The translations under genes and the position numbers were made by a program. 64,000 nt of DNA from Bog-473 sp963744225. Lineage in GTDB: Bacteria; Actinomycetota; Acidimicrobiia; Acidimicrobiales; RAAP-2. The notes under the pieces are model-generated. The model saw only the letters and a list, made by a program, of their open reading frames with translations, ran no database searches and was not told where the DNA came from. How positions within the stretch are numbered: position 1 is the stretch's first letter; each line of letters opens with the position of its first letter. The stretch is from assembly GCA_963744225.1 (NCBI GenBank), contig CAVUSV010000004.1:1674001-1738000 (forward strand), read 5' to 3'. Below, in pieces: positions 15,658-24,171 of this stretch.

Positions 15658-17247
15658 CTACACGGTGTCCTGGCGGGGCATCGACTGGTGCAGCGGCACC
15701 GGGTAGCGCGGCAGGTTGGGGTTGAGGTTGACGATGTCGAGCTGGGAACAGCCGAGCGCCGCCATGTCCGCCATCTGGTCGTGGGCGGTGCTGGGGAGCG
15801 CAGGCACCGACGCGTCCGAGCGACCAAGATGCAGTGTCGACGTGAGGTCGCCCACGGTCCGCCGCCGCCACGGCGAGATGTTGGGGGCGCGCACCTCGAA
15901 GCGCTCCTCGAGGAAGCGCAGTTGCGACGTGTGGTCGAAGACCTGCGAGGCGACGTGGCCCCCGCGGCTGAAGGGGGAGAGCACGAGCATGGGAACGCGG
16001 AAACCAAGGCCGACCGGGCCGCGCCGGCCCTTGGCGTCGGCGGGCAGTTTCGGCTGGGTGAGGAACTCGCCCGGCGCGCCCGCCGGGGGCACCGGCGGCG
16101 GCACGTGGTCGAAGAACCCGTCGTTCTCGTCGTACATGTGGAACAGCACCGTCTTGGACCACACCGCCGGGTTGGACACCAGCGCGCCCAGCACCTGGCT
16201 CGTGAACCACTCGCCCAGAGCGGGTGGTGACGAGGGGTGCTCGTCGTATCCCGCGGGCGGGAGGATCCAGCTGACGGCGGGGAGCTGCCCCGTCGCCACG
16301 TCGCTCAGGAAGTCCGCTGGATACTGGGGCAGGAACGCCTTCTGGTACAGCGCCGAGCGCGGGTCGCGGTACTGGTGGAACCAGGGGAGGATGGCGTCGG
16401 TGGCGATCATGCCGTTCTTCTCGATGAAGGCGGGCGAATAGATCGTCCCCTGCGGGTTGTACACCTTCCACGTGACGCCGGCGTCTTCCAGGACCTCGGG
16501 CATCGTGTCCCAGGTGACGCTGTACACCGCATCGGGCGAGTGGCTCGTGCTGAGCACGGGGCCGCCGGCATGCCCCGACGGATCGAGCGTGCCCGAGAGC
16601 GACAGCAGCCGGTTCGGGTGCGTCGGGCCGAGGACCGAGCAGTGGTAGTTGTCGCAGAGCGTGAACGCGTCGGCCAGCGCGTAATAGAAGGGCAGATCGC
16701 GGCGCCGGTAGTAGCCCATGGTGAGGACGCCCTGCTCGGGTCCCTCGAACTCCGCACGCGTATGCGTGGCGACAAAGGCGCCGTTGGTGCCCGCCCCCCG
16801 GCTCAGGTGCTGTCCCTCCCAGCTGTGGTCGAGGTCGGTGGTGCACTCGCCGATGCCCGAGGCCGTGTCGAGGTGGAACGGCAGCAACGTCCGCTCCCGT
16901 CCGCCGGGCCACGCCTGCGCGAACACACCGAGGGACCCGGCCGGGTGGTCGTCGAAACCTCGCACCCCGCGATAGGTGCCGTAGTAGTGGTCGAACGAGC
17001 GGTTCTCCTGCATGAGGAAGACGACGTGTTCGATGGCGCCGAGGTCCGAGCCGGCCGGCTGCGTTGCCGACGCCGATTGGGCCATGGCCGCCGCCCCGGC
17101 CACGCCGGACCGGTTCATGGCGGCCACCACCCCGGCGCCACCGGTCGCCAGCGCGGCCGCCAGCAGGGTGCGCCGGTCGAAGCGCGCCGCGCCGCTGCGC
17201 GCCGCGGCCCGTGCGCGCCGCGCCCGTGCGCGCGCTCGACGTGACAC
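15658..17247 (-). CDS. Tat-exported phospholipase C / acid phosphatase family phosphoesterase
   Basis: A 529-residue member of the phosphoesterase (AcpA/PLC) family. An Arg-rich N-terminus leads to a twin-arginine-like FDRRTLLAAALA segment and an Ala-rich core, so export by Tat is likely. The mature protein starts with the family hallmark VVFLMQENRSFDHYYGT, whose Glu-Asn bind metal, and has the later YDENDGFFDHVPPP. Members hydrolyse phosphatidylcholine or phosphomonoesters outside the cell and help phosphate scavenging. The GTG at 17247 lies 18 bases after the SRAP gene on the same strand. Confidence 0.85.
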   Translation of the reverse strand: MSRRARARARRARAAARSGAARFDRRTLLAAALATGGAGVVAAMNRSGVAGAAAMAQSASATQPAGSDLGAIEHVVFLMQENRSFDHYYGTYRGVRGFDDHPAGSLGVFAQAWPGGRERTLLPFHLDTASGIGECTTDLDHSWEGQHLSRGAGTNGAFVATHTRAEFEGPEQGVLTMGYYRRRDLPFYYALADAFTLCDNYHCSVLGPTHPNRLLSLSGTLDPSGHAGGPVLSTSHSPDAVYSVTWDTMPEVLEDAGVTWKVYNPQGTIYSPAFIEKNGMIATDAILPWFHQYRDPRSALYQKAFLPQYPADFLSDVATGQLPAVSWILPPAGYDEHPSSPPALGEWFTSQVLGALVSNPAVWSKTVLFHMYDENDGFFDHVPPPVPPAGAPGEFLTQPKLPADAKGRRGPVGLGFRVPMLVLSPFSRGGHVASQVFDHTSQLRFLEERFEVRAPNISPWRRRTVGDLTSTLHLGRSDASVPALPSTAHDQMADMAALGCSQLDIVNLNPNLPRYPVPLHQSMPRQDTV

Positions 17248-17265
17248 CGTTGTGCACGCTGGGCG

Positions 17266-18036
17266 TCATACCGGCTCGATGAGCGTGGGGTCGTTGTTCC
17301 GGACGTTGCCGATGCGCTGCCCAACGGGATGGTGCACGACGGTCCCCGCGGGCGGTGGGCGCAAGAGCGCGCGCAGCTCCTCGGTGTCCTCGTTGGCCGG
17401 GTCGAGCCAGAGGTCGAAGGTGGCGGGATCGAGGATCACGGGCATGCGGTCGTGGATGCCCTCCATGTCCGCGCCACCCGGCGCGGTGATGAGGGTGCAG
17501 CTCCGGACATAGGGCGCGTCCTTCGGGGCGCCCTTCGCACGCCAGCGCTCCGCCAGTCCGGCGAAGGCGAGCGGCGCGCCGTCGGCGCGGGTGAAGTAGT
17601 GCGGCTGCTTGTTGCCCGTCTTCGTCTTGTGCCATTCGTAGAAGCCGTCGGCGGGGAGGATGATCCGCCGCTTTTGGAACGCCTCGCGGAAGGAGGCCTT
17701 GGTGGGCACCGTCTCGCTACGCGCGTTGAAGAGGCGACTGCCGGCCTTCGCGTCCTTGGACCACCAGGGGATGAGGCCCCAGCGGAAGGACATGAGGAGC
17801 CGCTCGGCGGCCGGGCCGTTCTGCTGTGCGCCACCTTCCCGACCGCCGCTCTCCTGTTCCCCGCCCTGGTCCCCTTCTGGCGGGCGTGTCGGGCGGTCCC
17901 GGACGCCGAGGACCTCGTCGGTGGGGGCGACGTTCCAGCTGGGGTGAAACTCGGGATCAACGCCCTCGGCCAGGGCGGCGTCGAAGTAGCGGGCCAACCG
18001 GGCCGGGGGCGTGTAAAGGGCGAAGCGTCCGCACAT
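17266..18036 (-). CDS. SRAP-domain protein (HMCES/YedK), abasic-site DNA-protein crosslinker
   Basis: A 256-residue SOS-response-associated peptidase. The start at the ATG at 18036 gives MCGRFAL, placing the catalytic cysteine at position 2, where it forms a thiazolidine link with abasic sites in single-stranded DNA. Further family residues are FNARSET, the Glu in PADGFYEW, and His in GIHDRMPVIL. A low-complexity Gly/Glu insert of about 30 residues follows VRDRP. CACAAT eight bases before the ATG may be a leaderless promoter. It is divergent from imuA' with a LexA box between them, which fits SOS control. Confidence 0.9.
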   Translation of the reverse strand: MCGRFALYTPPARLARYFDAALAEGVDPEFHPSWNVAPTDEVLGVRDRPTRPPEGDQGGEQESGGREGGAQQNGPAAERLLMSFRWGLIPWWSKDAKAGSRLFNARSETVPTKASFREAFQKRRIILPADGFYEWHKTKTGNKQPHYFTRADGAPLAFAGLAERWRAKGAPKDAPYVRSCTLITAPGGADMEGIHDRMPVILDPATFDLWLDPANEDTEELRALLRPPPAGTVVHHPVGQRIGNVRNNDPTLIEPV

Positions 18037-18128
18037 GCGGCTGCATTGTGACGTACGGGGCCCGGTCAGGGCGCTACGGCCTCTGAACTGGCCCTTTGCC
18101 TCCCTGAGCGGGGGACACATGACCTCGA

Positions 18129-18142
18129 TAGAGTGCGAACAT
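18129..18142 (+). promoter_or_regulatory. Leaderless-type promoter -10 of the imuA'-imuB-dnaE2 operon
   Basis: TAGAGT at 18129-18134 is a TANNNT box 8 bases before the ATG at 18143. The expected transcription start lies inside the LexA box, so LexA would block RNA polymerase directly. Confidence 0.5.
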
Positions 18143-18150
18143 ATGTTCGC
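18135..18150. promoter_or_regulatory. LexA (SOS) box
   Basis: GCGAACATATGTTCGC is a perfect 16-bp palindrome and matches the Gram-positive/actinobacterial SOS consensus CGAAC-N4-GTTCG exactly. It lies between SRAP and the imuA'-imuB-dnaE2 mutagenesis genes, which are SOS-regulated in other actinobacteria. Its central ATG is the proposed imuA' start codon. Confidence 0.92.
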
Positions 18151-18934
18151 CTCTTCTGCCGGAGACCCGCCGTCCCCCCGTGTCCGGGCGCTCCCCGCCG
18201 GGCTGGCCGACCGGGTCCGTCCCGCCACGCCGGTCGCCGGGCGCACCCTACCGGTGCCCCCGCCACTGGCCCCCCTCTTTCCCGGTGGCGCCCTGCGCCG
18301 CGGGACGACCACCACGGTGACGGGGCAACCGGGCCACGGCGCGACCACCTTGGCGCTGGCGCTCCTGGCCGCGGCGACGGCGTCCGGGAGCTGGTGTGCC
18401 GCGGTCGGGTTGCCCGACCCCGGAGTGGTGGCGGCGGCCGGGCTCGGGCTCGACCTGCGCCGGGTTGTCTTCGTGCCCCACCCGGGCAACGGGTGGGCCG
18501 AGGCGGCCGGCGATCTTCTCTCCGGGGTCGACGCCGTCCTGGTGCGCCCACCCGGCCGGGCCCGCCTGACGGCGGCGCGTCACTTGAGTGCCCGGGCCCG
18601 CGACCGCCAGACGGCACTGGTGGTGCTGCTCGAGGGTGCGGGCGCCTGGCCCGAGGGTGGCGATCTGGTGCTCTCGGTGGGGGCGGTCGAGTGGGAGGGC
18701 ATCGGCCGGGGCCACGGGCACCTGCAGGGTCGGCGGGCCGAGGTGCACGTCAGCGGGCGCCGCGCCGCCGGCCGGGCCACCGAGTGCTCGCTGTGGCTCC
18801 CCGCCGGCACGGGCGCGTTGGCGGCGGCGGACGACGTGCTGGCAGCCAAGAGTGCGCGGAGCGAGATGGGGGAGACGGGCGCGCCGGTCGGACCGATCGG
18901 GGGCGCCCCCGATGACGGGCCGGAGGCGGCCTGA
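18143..18934 (+). CDS. ImuA'-type RecA-like mutasome component
   Basis: A 263-residue RecA-fold protein with a degenerate P-loop (TVTGQPGHGATTLAL, lacking the usual lysine) and the strand WCAAVGLPDPGVVAAAGLGL, which matches mycobacterial ImuA'. ImuA' bridges ImuB and partners in the DnaE2 mutasome, which copies past DNA lesions. The ATG at 18143, inside the LexA box, is preferred because of the leaderless -10; an ATG at 18119 would place the operator within the coding region. It is followed 31 bases later by imuB. Confidence 0.8.
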   Translation: MFASSAGDPPSPRVRALPAGLADRVRPATPVAGRTLPVPPPLAPLFPGGALRRGTTTTVTGQPGHGATTLALALLAAATASGSWCAAVGLPDPGVVAAAGLGLDLRRVVFVPHPGNGWAEAAGDLLSGVDAVLVRPPGRARLTAARHLSARARDRQTALVVLLEGAGAWPEGGDLVLSVGAVEWEGIGRGHGHLQGRRAEVHVSGRRAAGRATECSLWLPAGTGALAAADDVLAAKSARSEMGETGAPVGPIGGAPDDGPEAA

Positions 18935-18965
18935 ACGACGCGGGTGGAGAAGAAGGCAAGAAGGC

Positions 18966-20057
18966 GTGGAACGGTTGGTCGTCATCTGGTGCCCCGAGCT
19001 TCTGGAAGAAGGGGCGAGGGGAGAGGAGGCCCGGCGGTTCGCCCGCGTCTTGGCACACGCCGGTGAGCTCTGCCCCTGGGTGCACCCCGTCCGGCTCGGG
19101 GTCGGCGCGCTCCCTGCCCGCGGTCCCGCCCGCTTCTTCGGCGGCGAGGAGACGGTGGTGTCCCGTCTGGCCGAGACCGTGGACGAGGAAGCCAGGGTCG
19201 GCGTGGCCGACGGGCTCTTCGCCGCGGTGTTGGCTGCCCGCTCGGAGCTGATCGTCCCGGCCGGCAGGACGGCGGACTTCCTCAGCCCGTGGTCGGTGGC
19301 CACGCTGGCGCGGCCTGACCTCGCCGTCACCCTGCAGCGGCTGGGGGTCACCACCCTGGGGCAGTTCGCCGCATTGCCCGCGGCCAGCATCTCGGACCGC
19401 TTCGGGGCGGACGCGGCGGCCTGCCATGCGGTGGCCCGGGGTGAGAGCGGGGAGCTGGCCGGGCTGCGCGACCGCTCCATCGAGCGCAGACTGCGGGTGG
19501 CCCGGGGCGAGGATCCCGATCGGGGGGCCGACGCCCCGGCCCCACCCTCCCAACCCGGTTTCTTCGGTGGCGCCTCGGAGGCCGACGCCCGGGCGGCCCG
19601 TTCCTTCGTCCGGGTGCAGGAGCGCCTGGGGATCGAGGCCGTGCTGATAGGCCGGGTGCGCGGTGGCCGGGACCCGGCTGGTCAGTCGGTGCTGGTGCCC
19701 TGGGGCAGCTCCGAGGCGGATCCCGGCCCGGCGTCGGCGCCGTGGCCCGGCCGGCTGCCGCCCCCGGCACCCACCGACGTGCTGCGTGTCCCGCCCCGTG
19801 CCGAACTGGTCGACGCCGAGGGGAGCGCCATGGTGGTGAGCGGCCGGGGGTTGCTTGCCGCTCCGATCGACCGACTGTCGGTCGACGGCGGTCCGTGGGA
19901 GCACGTCGTGGCGTGGGCCGGGCCCTGGCCGGTGACCGAGCGCTGGTGGTCGGCGCGCCGCCGCCGGGCCCGTCTGCAGGTGGTCACCGCGGAGGGAGTG
20001 GCGCGCCTTTTGTGCACCGAGCGGGGCTGGTGGTGGGTGGAGGCGCTCTATGACTGA
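18966..20057 (+). CDS. imuB: ImuB, Y-family polymerase-like mutasome hub, unusually compact
   Basis: A 363-residue protein from the GTG at 18966 (AAGAAGGC ahead). It keeps ImuB landmarks: LVVIWCPEL at the start, ALPARGPARFFGGEE, GVADGLFAA, the helix-hairpin-helix-like LGQFAALPAASISDRFG, a probable beta-clamp motif SQPGFFGGASEADARA, and the C-terminal ending GWWWVEALYD. ImuB is catalytically dead and tethers DnaE2 to the clamp. Mycobacterial ImuB has about 525 residues. Here the first palm segment and most of the little-finger region appear missing, without any frame break. It sits between imuA' and dnaE2. Confidence 0.85.
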   Translation: MERLVVIWCPELLEEGARGEEARRFARVLAHAGELCPWVHPVRLGVGALPARGPARFFGGEETVVSRLAETVDEEARVGVADGLFAAVLAARSELIVPAGRTADFLSPWSVATLARPDLAVTLQRLGVTTLGQFAALPAASISDRFGADAAACHAVARGESGELAGLRDRSIERRLRVARGEDPDRGADAPAPPSQPGFFGGASEADARAARSFVRVQERLGIEAVLIGRVRGGRDPAGQSVLVPWGSSEADPGPASAPWPGRLPPPAPTDVLRVPPRAELVDAEGSAMVVSGRGLLAAPIDRLSVDGGPWEHVVAWAGPWPVTERWWSARRRRARLQVVTAEGVARLLCTERGWWWVEALYD

Positions 20058-20065
20058 GCGACCGC

Positions 20066-23000
20066 ATGGCTGAGTACGCCGAGCTGCACGCGCACTCGGG
20101 GTTCAGCTTCCTCGACGGGAGCAGCGACCCCGAGGAGCTGGTGGCCGAGGCGCACCGGCTCGGGCTGGCCGCGTTGGCGCTGACCGATCACCACGGCTTC
20201 TACGGGGTGGTCCGCTTCGCCGAGGCGGCGCGGGCGTGCGGACTGCCGACGGTCTTTGGGACCGAGGTGACGCTCGCACCGGCGAGCCCGCGCACCGGCG
20301 AGCCCGACCCCACCGGGGCGCACCTCGTCGTGCTCGCCAGCGATCCCGACGGCTACGCCCGCCTGTCGACGGTGCTGGCTGACGCCCACCTCCAGGGCGG
20401 GGAGAAAGGGCGGCCGGTCTTCACCCTCGACGCGCTGGCGCGCGCCGCGGGCGGCCACTGGCTGGTGCTGAGCGGCTGCCGGAAGGGGGCGATCCCCGCC
20501 GCGCTGATGGATGCCGGGCCGCGGGCGGCCTCCCGGGAGGTGGGGCGCCTCGTCGACGCGTTCGGGCGCGCCAACGTGGCGCTGGAGTTGTGGGACCACG
20601 GGGACCCGCTCGATACGGCGCGCAACGACGCGCTGGCGCATCTCGCAGTCGAGTGGAACGTCGATGCCGTGGCCACCAACAACGTGCACTACGCCACGCC
20701 GCACGGGTTCCGCCTCGCCACCACGCTCGCCGCCGTCCGGGCGCGCCGCCCCCTGACCGAACTCGAGGGTTGGCTTCCGTCGGGCCCGTCGGCCTGCCTG
20801 CGTGGGGCGGCCGAGCAGACGAGGCGGTTCGCCCGCTGGCCCGGCGTGGTCGAGCGCGCCGCCGAGTTGGGGCGCGCCTGCGCGTTCGACCTCCGCCTCG
20901 TCGCGCCGCGGCTGCCCGACTTCCCCGTCCCCGAGGGCATGGACGAGCAGGGCTACTTGCGCCACCTGGTGACCGAGGGCGCGCGGGCACGTTACGGGCC
21001 GCCGGAGGCCGAGCGCGTGCCGGGCGCGTGGAAGCAGATTGCGCACGAGCTCGACGTGATCGGCCAGCTTGGCTTCGCCGGCTACTTCCTCGTGGTGTGG
21101 GACATCGCACAGGTGTGCCGGCGGCTCGATATCTACTGCCAGGGGCGCGGCTCGGCGGCCAACTCGGCCGTCTGCTACGCGCTCGGCGTCACCAACGTCG
21201 ATGCGGTCGACCTCGGGCTGCTCTTCGAGCGCTTCCTCTCCCCGTCGCGTGACGGGCCGCCCGACATCGACGTGGATATCGAGTCGGAGCGACGCGAGGA
21301 GGTGATCCAGTACGTGTACGAGCGCTACGGCCGGCGCCACGCGGCACAGGTGGCCAACGTCATCACCTACCGGCCGCGCTCGGCTGTACGCGACGTCGGC
21401 AAGGCGCTCGGGTTCACCCCCGAGCAGGTAGACGCCTGGGCGGCGGGCATCGACGCCGGGCACAGGCGGGGACCGTCGTCGGCGGCCGCGGTGCACGAGG
21501 CGGTGGCGGACGGGTCGGGCGAGTCGGGCGAGTCGGGCGAGTTGGGCGGCGTGCCACGGCTGGTGGCCGAGCTGGCCGCCGAGGTGCTCGACCGCCCCCG
21601 TCATCTCGGCATCCACTCGGCCGGCATGGTGCTGTGCGACCGGCCGGTCGTCGAGGTGTGCCCGGTGGAGTGGGGCCGTATGCCGGGGCGGAGCGTGCTG
21701 CAGTGGGACAAGGACGACTGCGCCGCCATCGGCCTGGTGAAGTTCGACCTGCTCGGCCTCGGCATGCTCGAGGCACTGCACCGCATGGTCGACCTGGTGC
21801 GCGACTTCCACGGGGTCGAAGTCGACCTGGGGCAGCTCCCTCAGGAGAACGAGGTCTACGACCTGTTGTGCCGGGCCGACACGGTGGGGGTCTTCCAGGT
21901 CGAGAGCCGAGCCCAGATGGGGACTCTTCCCCGGGTGCGGCCGCGTACCTTCTACGACATCGCCATCGAGGTCGCGCTCATCCGGCCCGGCCCCATTCAG
22001 GGCCACGCGGTCAATCCCTACATCCGGCGTCGCCGGGGCGAGGAGGAGGTCACCTACCTGCACCCGTTGCTCGAGCCGATCCTGTCGCGCACGCTCGGGG
22101 TCCCGCTCTTCCAGGAACAGCTGATGGAGATGGCCGTCGCCATCGCCGGCTTCACCGCGGCCGACGCCGACGAACTGCGGCAGGCCATGGCGGCCAAGCG
22201 TTCGGCGGCGCGCATGGAGAAGATGCGGGCCCGGCTGTATGAAGGGATGGCGGAGCGCGGCGTGACCGGTGCGGTGGCCGACCAGGTCTTCGAGGCGCTG
22301 GCGGCCTTCGCCAACTTTGGCTTCCCCGAGTCGCACTCGGTGTCGTTCGCCCACCTCGTGTACTCCTCCGCCTGGCTCAAGCTGCACTACCCGGCGGCCT
22401 TCACGGCGGGTTTGCTCAACTCACAGCCCATGGGCTTCTGGTCGCCCCAGTCGCTGGTGGCCGACGCGCGCCGGCACGGGGTGCGCGTGCGCCGGCCCCA
22501 CGTGAACCGCTCAGAGGTGGGGGCGTCGTTGGAGGGGTCCCACTGCGATGCGGTGCTGCGGCTGGGGCTGGGGTCGGTGCGTGGGGTGGGTGCGGCCACC
22601 GCGGAGCGCATCGTGGCCGGCCGGCCCTGGCGCGGGGGCGAGGACCTGGTGCGGCGGGCCGGCGTCACCCAGGCGCAACTCGAGACGCTGGCCGCCGCCG
22701 GCGCGCTCGACCCCGACCACGAGCCCGGACCCGGACCCGGACCCGACCCTGAATCCGAGGACGGCGAAAGGGAGGTCCGGGGGACGACGGCTACCCGGCG
22801 CCGGCTGCTCTGGGCCGCGGGGGCGGCGGCACAGGGGACGCCGGACCGCCTGCCCGGGATCGTGGTGGGAGCCGAGGCCCCACCGCTGCCCGAGCCCAGC
22901 CTCTACGACTCGGTGGGCGATGACCTGTGGGCGCTCGGGTTGGCCCCCGACCGCACGGCCATGCATCTCGCCCGCGAGCGGCTCGAGGCGATGGACGTGA

Positions 23001-23311
23001 TGACCGCGGTGGGCCTGGAGGCGCTGGATGACGGCGCGCGGGCCATCGTGGCCGGCGTGGTGACGCACCGCCAGCATCCCGAGACGGCGCGGGGCGCTGT
23101 GTTCGTGAACCTCGAGGACGAGACGGGGCACGTCAACGTGGTCTTCTCACGTGGCGCGTGGGCCCGTTGGAAGCACGTGGCGCGTCATGCCCCCGTGTTG
23201 CTGATCCGGGGGCGCGTGCGGAAGGGGCAGGGGGCGATCAGTTTTGACGCAGAGCGGGTGGAGGCGCTCGTGGTGGGGACGGCGGTGCCGGCGAGCCGGG
23301 ACTTCCGCTGA
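20066..23311 (+). CDS. dnaE2: Error-prone DNA polymerase III alpha subunit DnaE2
   Basis: A 1081-residue C-family polymerase. The PHP domain opens with YAELHAHSGFSFLDGSS; the palm holds GRGSAANSAVCYALG and the catalytic acids in PPDIDVDIE. The helix-hairpin-helix region is around residue 830 and the C-terminal OB fold (GVVTHRQHPETARGAVFVNLEDE) ends the protein. The length and the immediate linkage to imuA'-imuB identify it as the SOS translesion enzyme rather than replicative DnaE1. Two in-frame micro-repeats occur in surface loops (SGE x3 at 21515-21541; CCCGGA x3 at 22724-22741). The ATG is 8 bases after the imuB stop. Confidence 0.93.
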   Translation: MAEYAELHAHSGFSFLDGSSDPEELVAEAHRLGLAALALTDHHGFYGVVRFAEAARACGLPTVFGTEVTLAPASPRTGEPDPTGAHLVVLASDPDGYARLSTVLADAHLQGGEKGRPVFTLDALARAAGGHWLVLSGCRKGAIPAALMDAGPRAASREVGRLVDAFGRANVALELWDHGDPLDTARNDALAHLAVEWNVDAVATNNVHYATPHGFRLATTLAAVRARRPLTELEGWLPSGPSACLRGAAEQTRRFARWPGVVERAAELGRACAFDLRLVAPRLPDFPVPEGMDEQGYLRHLVTEGARARYGPPEAERVPGAWKQIAHELDVIGQLGFAGYFLVVWDIAQVCRRLDIYCQGRGSAANSAVCYALGVTNVDAVDLGLLFERFLSPSRDGPPDIDVDIESERREEVIQYVYERYGRRHAAQVANVITYRPRSAVRDVGKALGFTPEQVDAWAAGIDAGHRRGPSSAAAVHEAVADGSGESGESGELGGVPRLVAELAAEVLDRPRHLGIHSAGMVLCDRPVVEVCPVEWGRMPGRSVLQWDKDDCAAIGLVKFDLLGLGMLEALHRMVDLVRDFHGVEVDLGQLPQENEVYDLLCRADTVGVFQVESRAQMGTLPRVRPRTFYDIAIEVALIRPGPIQGHAVNPYIRRRRGEEEVTYLHPLLEPILSRTLGVPLFQEQLMEMAVAIAGFTAADADELRQAMAAKRSAARMEKMRARLYEGMAERGVTGAVADQVFEALAAFANFGFPESHSVSFAHLVYSSAWLKLHYPAAFTAGLLNSQPMGFWSPQSLVADARRHGVRVRRPHVNRSEVGASLEGSHCDAVLRLGLGSVRGVGAATAERIVAGRPWRGGEDLVRRAGVTQAQLETLAAAGALDPDHEPGPGPGPDPESEDGEREVRGTTATRRRLLWAAGAAAQGTPDRLPGIVVGAEAPPLPEPSLYDSVGDDLWALGLAPDRTAMHLARERLEAMDVMTAVGLEALDDGARAIVAGVVTHRQHPETARGAVFVNLEDETGHVNVVFSRGAWARWKHVARHAPVLLIRGRVRKGQGAISFDAERVEALVVGTAVPASRDFR

Positions 23312-23334
23312 GGGAGATCAGCACCCCGGAGACG

Positions 23335-23353
23335 GCTGAGAAGCCCTCTCAGC
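23335..23353. terminator. Stem-loop between convergent dnaE2 and HAD genes
   Basis: GCTGAGA (23335-23341) pairs with TCTCAGC (23347-23353) around AGCCC. It overlaps the stop codon of the HAD gene on the opposite strand. No T-tract; likely a bidirectional terminator. Confidence 0.5.
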
Positions 23354-23975
23354 GGTTGAAGGACAGCCCGGTAATGTGCTCGAGTTCCGCCAGCGCCTGG
23401 TCGGGGTCGGTGACCTTGATGGTGTGCATGCCCAGGGCACGGGCAGGCTTGAGGTTGACCCCGAGGTCATCGAGGAAGACCGACTCCTCCGGCTCTACGC
23501 CGACCGCGGTGCAGGCGAGCTCGTAGAAGCGGGGATCGGGCTTGCGTACCCCCAAGACCCGTGATTCCAAGATGGCATCGAAGAGTGCGTACACGGCGGT
23601 CACCTCTTCGGAGACAACGCGCTCAGTCAGCGCAAAGTTGTTCGTCAAACAAGCTGTCTTGTAGGTCGTCCGACATGTTGCGATGGCGGCGACCATCTGG
23701 GGGCGAATCTCGCCGGAGAGCCGCTCGAGCACAAGCCGCCCATCGAGCTCATGGCCGAGCGCTCGCGCTTCTTTGGCCCATTGCGCCCCAAAGGCGTCGA
23801 CGCCAATTTCGTTGCGCTCCAAACGGGCCCAGGCGTTGTCGTCCGGGTTTGTGGCATTGACGCTGCGGATGAATCCCCGCGGAAGCCCACGTTCGATCTC
23901 CAGGTGTGCAAACGCCTCGAACGGGCTGGACGAGATGACACCGCCGAAGTCGAACATCACCGCCCGTATCGCCAC
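23349..23975 (-). CDS. HAD-IA family hydrolase (epoxide-hydrolase N-domain-like)
   Basis: A 208-residue haloacid dehalogenase-like protein. Motif I is VMFDFGGVISS, where the second acidic residue is Gly as in the sEH-N subgroup. Motif II Thr/Ser lies in TACLTNNF, motif III Lys in GVRKPDPRFY, and motif IV is VFLDDLGVN. The cap is the small alpha-helical C1 type. Likely a phosphatase or dehalogenase of small substrates. The GTG at 23975 is chosen for the AGGAGGAG just upstream; longer starts lack support. Divergent from the VOC gene. Confidence 0.8.
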   Translation of the reverse strand: MAIRAVMFDFGGVISSSPFEAFAHLEIERGLPRGFIRSVNATNPDDNAWARLERNEIGVDAFGAQWAKEARALGHELDGRLVLERLSGEIRPQMVAAIATCRTTYKTACLTNNFALTERVVSEEVTAVYALFDAILESRVLGVRKPDPRFYELACTAVGVEPEESVFLDDLGVNLKPARALGMHTIKVTDPDQALAELEHITGLSFNR

Positions 23976-24136
23976 CCGCTCCTCCTGAGCTACCTGGTGC
24001 GTCCGTTGCCCAACCAGGCAATCGGGAACCTTGCTGTTGTCACGGAGCGGGACCCTAGTTGTCACCACGCAACGGCCACCGGCGAGGCTCGATGTCGGGC
24101 AGGCGAACTTCTCAGCTACAACTCAAGAGGCCGCGG

Positions 24137-24142
24137 TAACGT
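24137..24142 (+). promoter_or_regulatory. Candidate -10 box of the VOC gene
   Basis: TAACGT at 24137-24142 fits TANNNT and would start a leader of about 23 bases that carries the GGAGGAGG ribosome site before the ATG at 24172. No clear -35 box seen. The rest of the 196-base divergent gap 23976-24171 shows nothing recognisable. Confidence 0.3.
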
Positions 24143-24171
24143 GCCGCAGTCGTCGTACGGAGGAGGCCCTT

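Noticed and set aside
15452..17635. A 727-codon open frame on the minus strand over the phospholipase and SRAP genes
   Set aside because: It is a different frame of the same strand as two recognisable genes, and its translation is Arg-rich and low in complexity.
20048..22387. A 779-codon open frame on the minus strand inside dnaE2
   Set aside because: It is antisense to a well-conserved polymerase and its translation is His/Arg/Pro-rich with no motif; typical GC-rich shadow frame.
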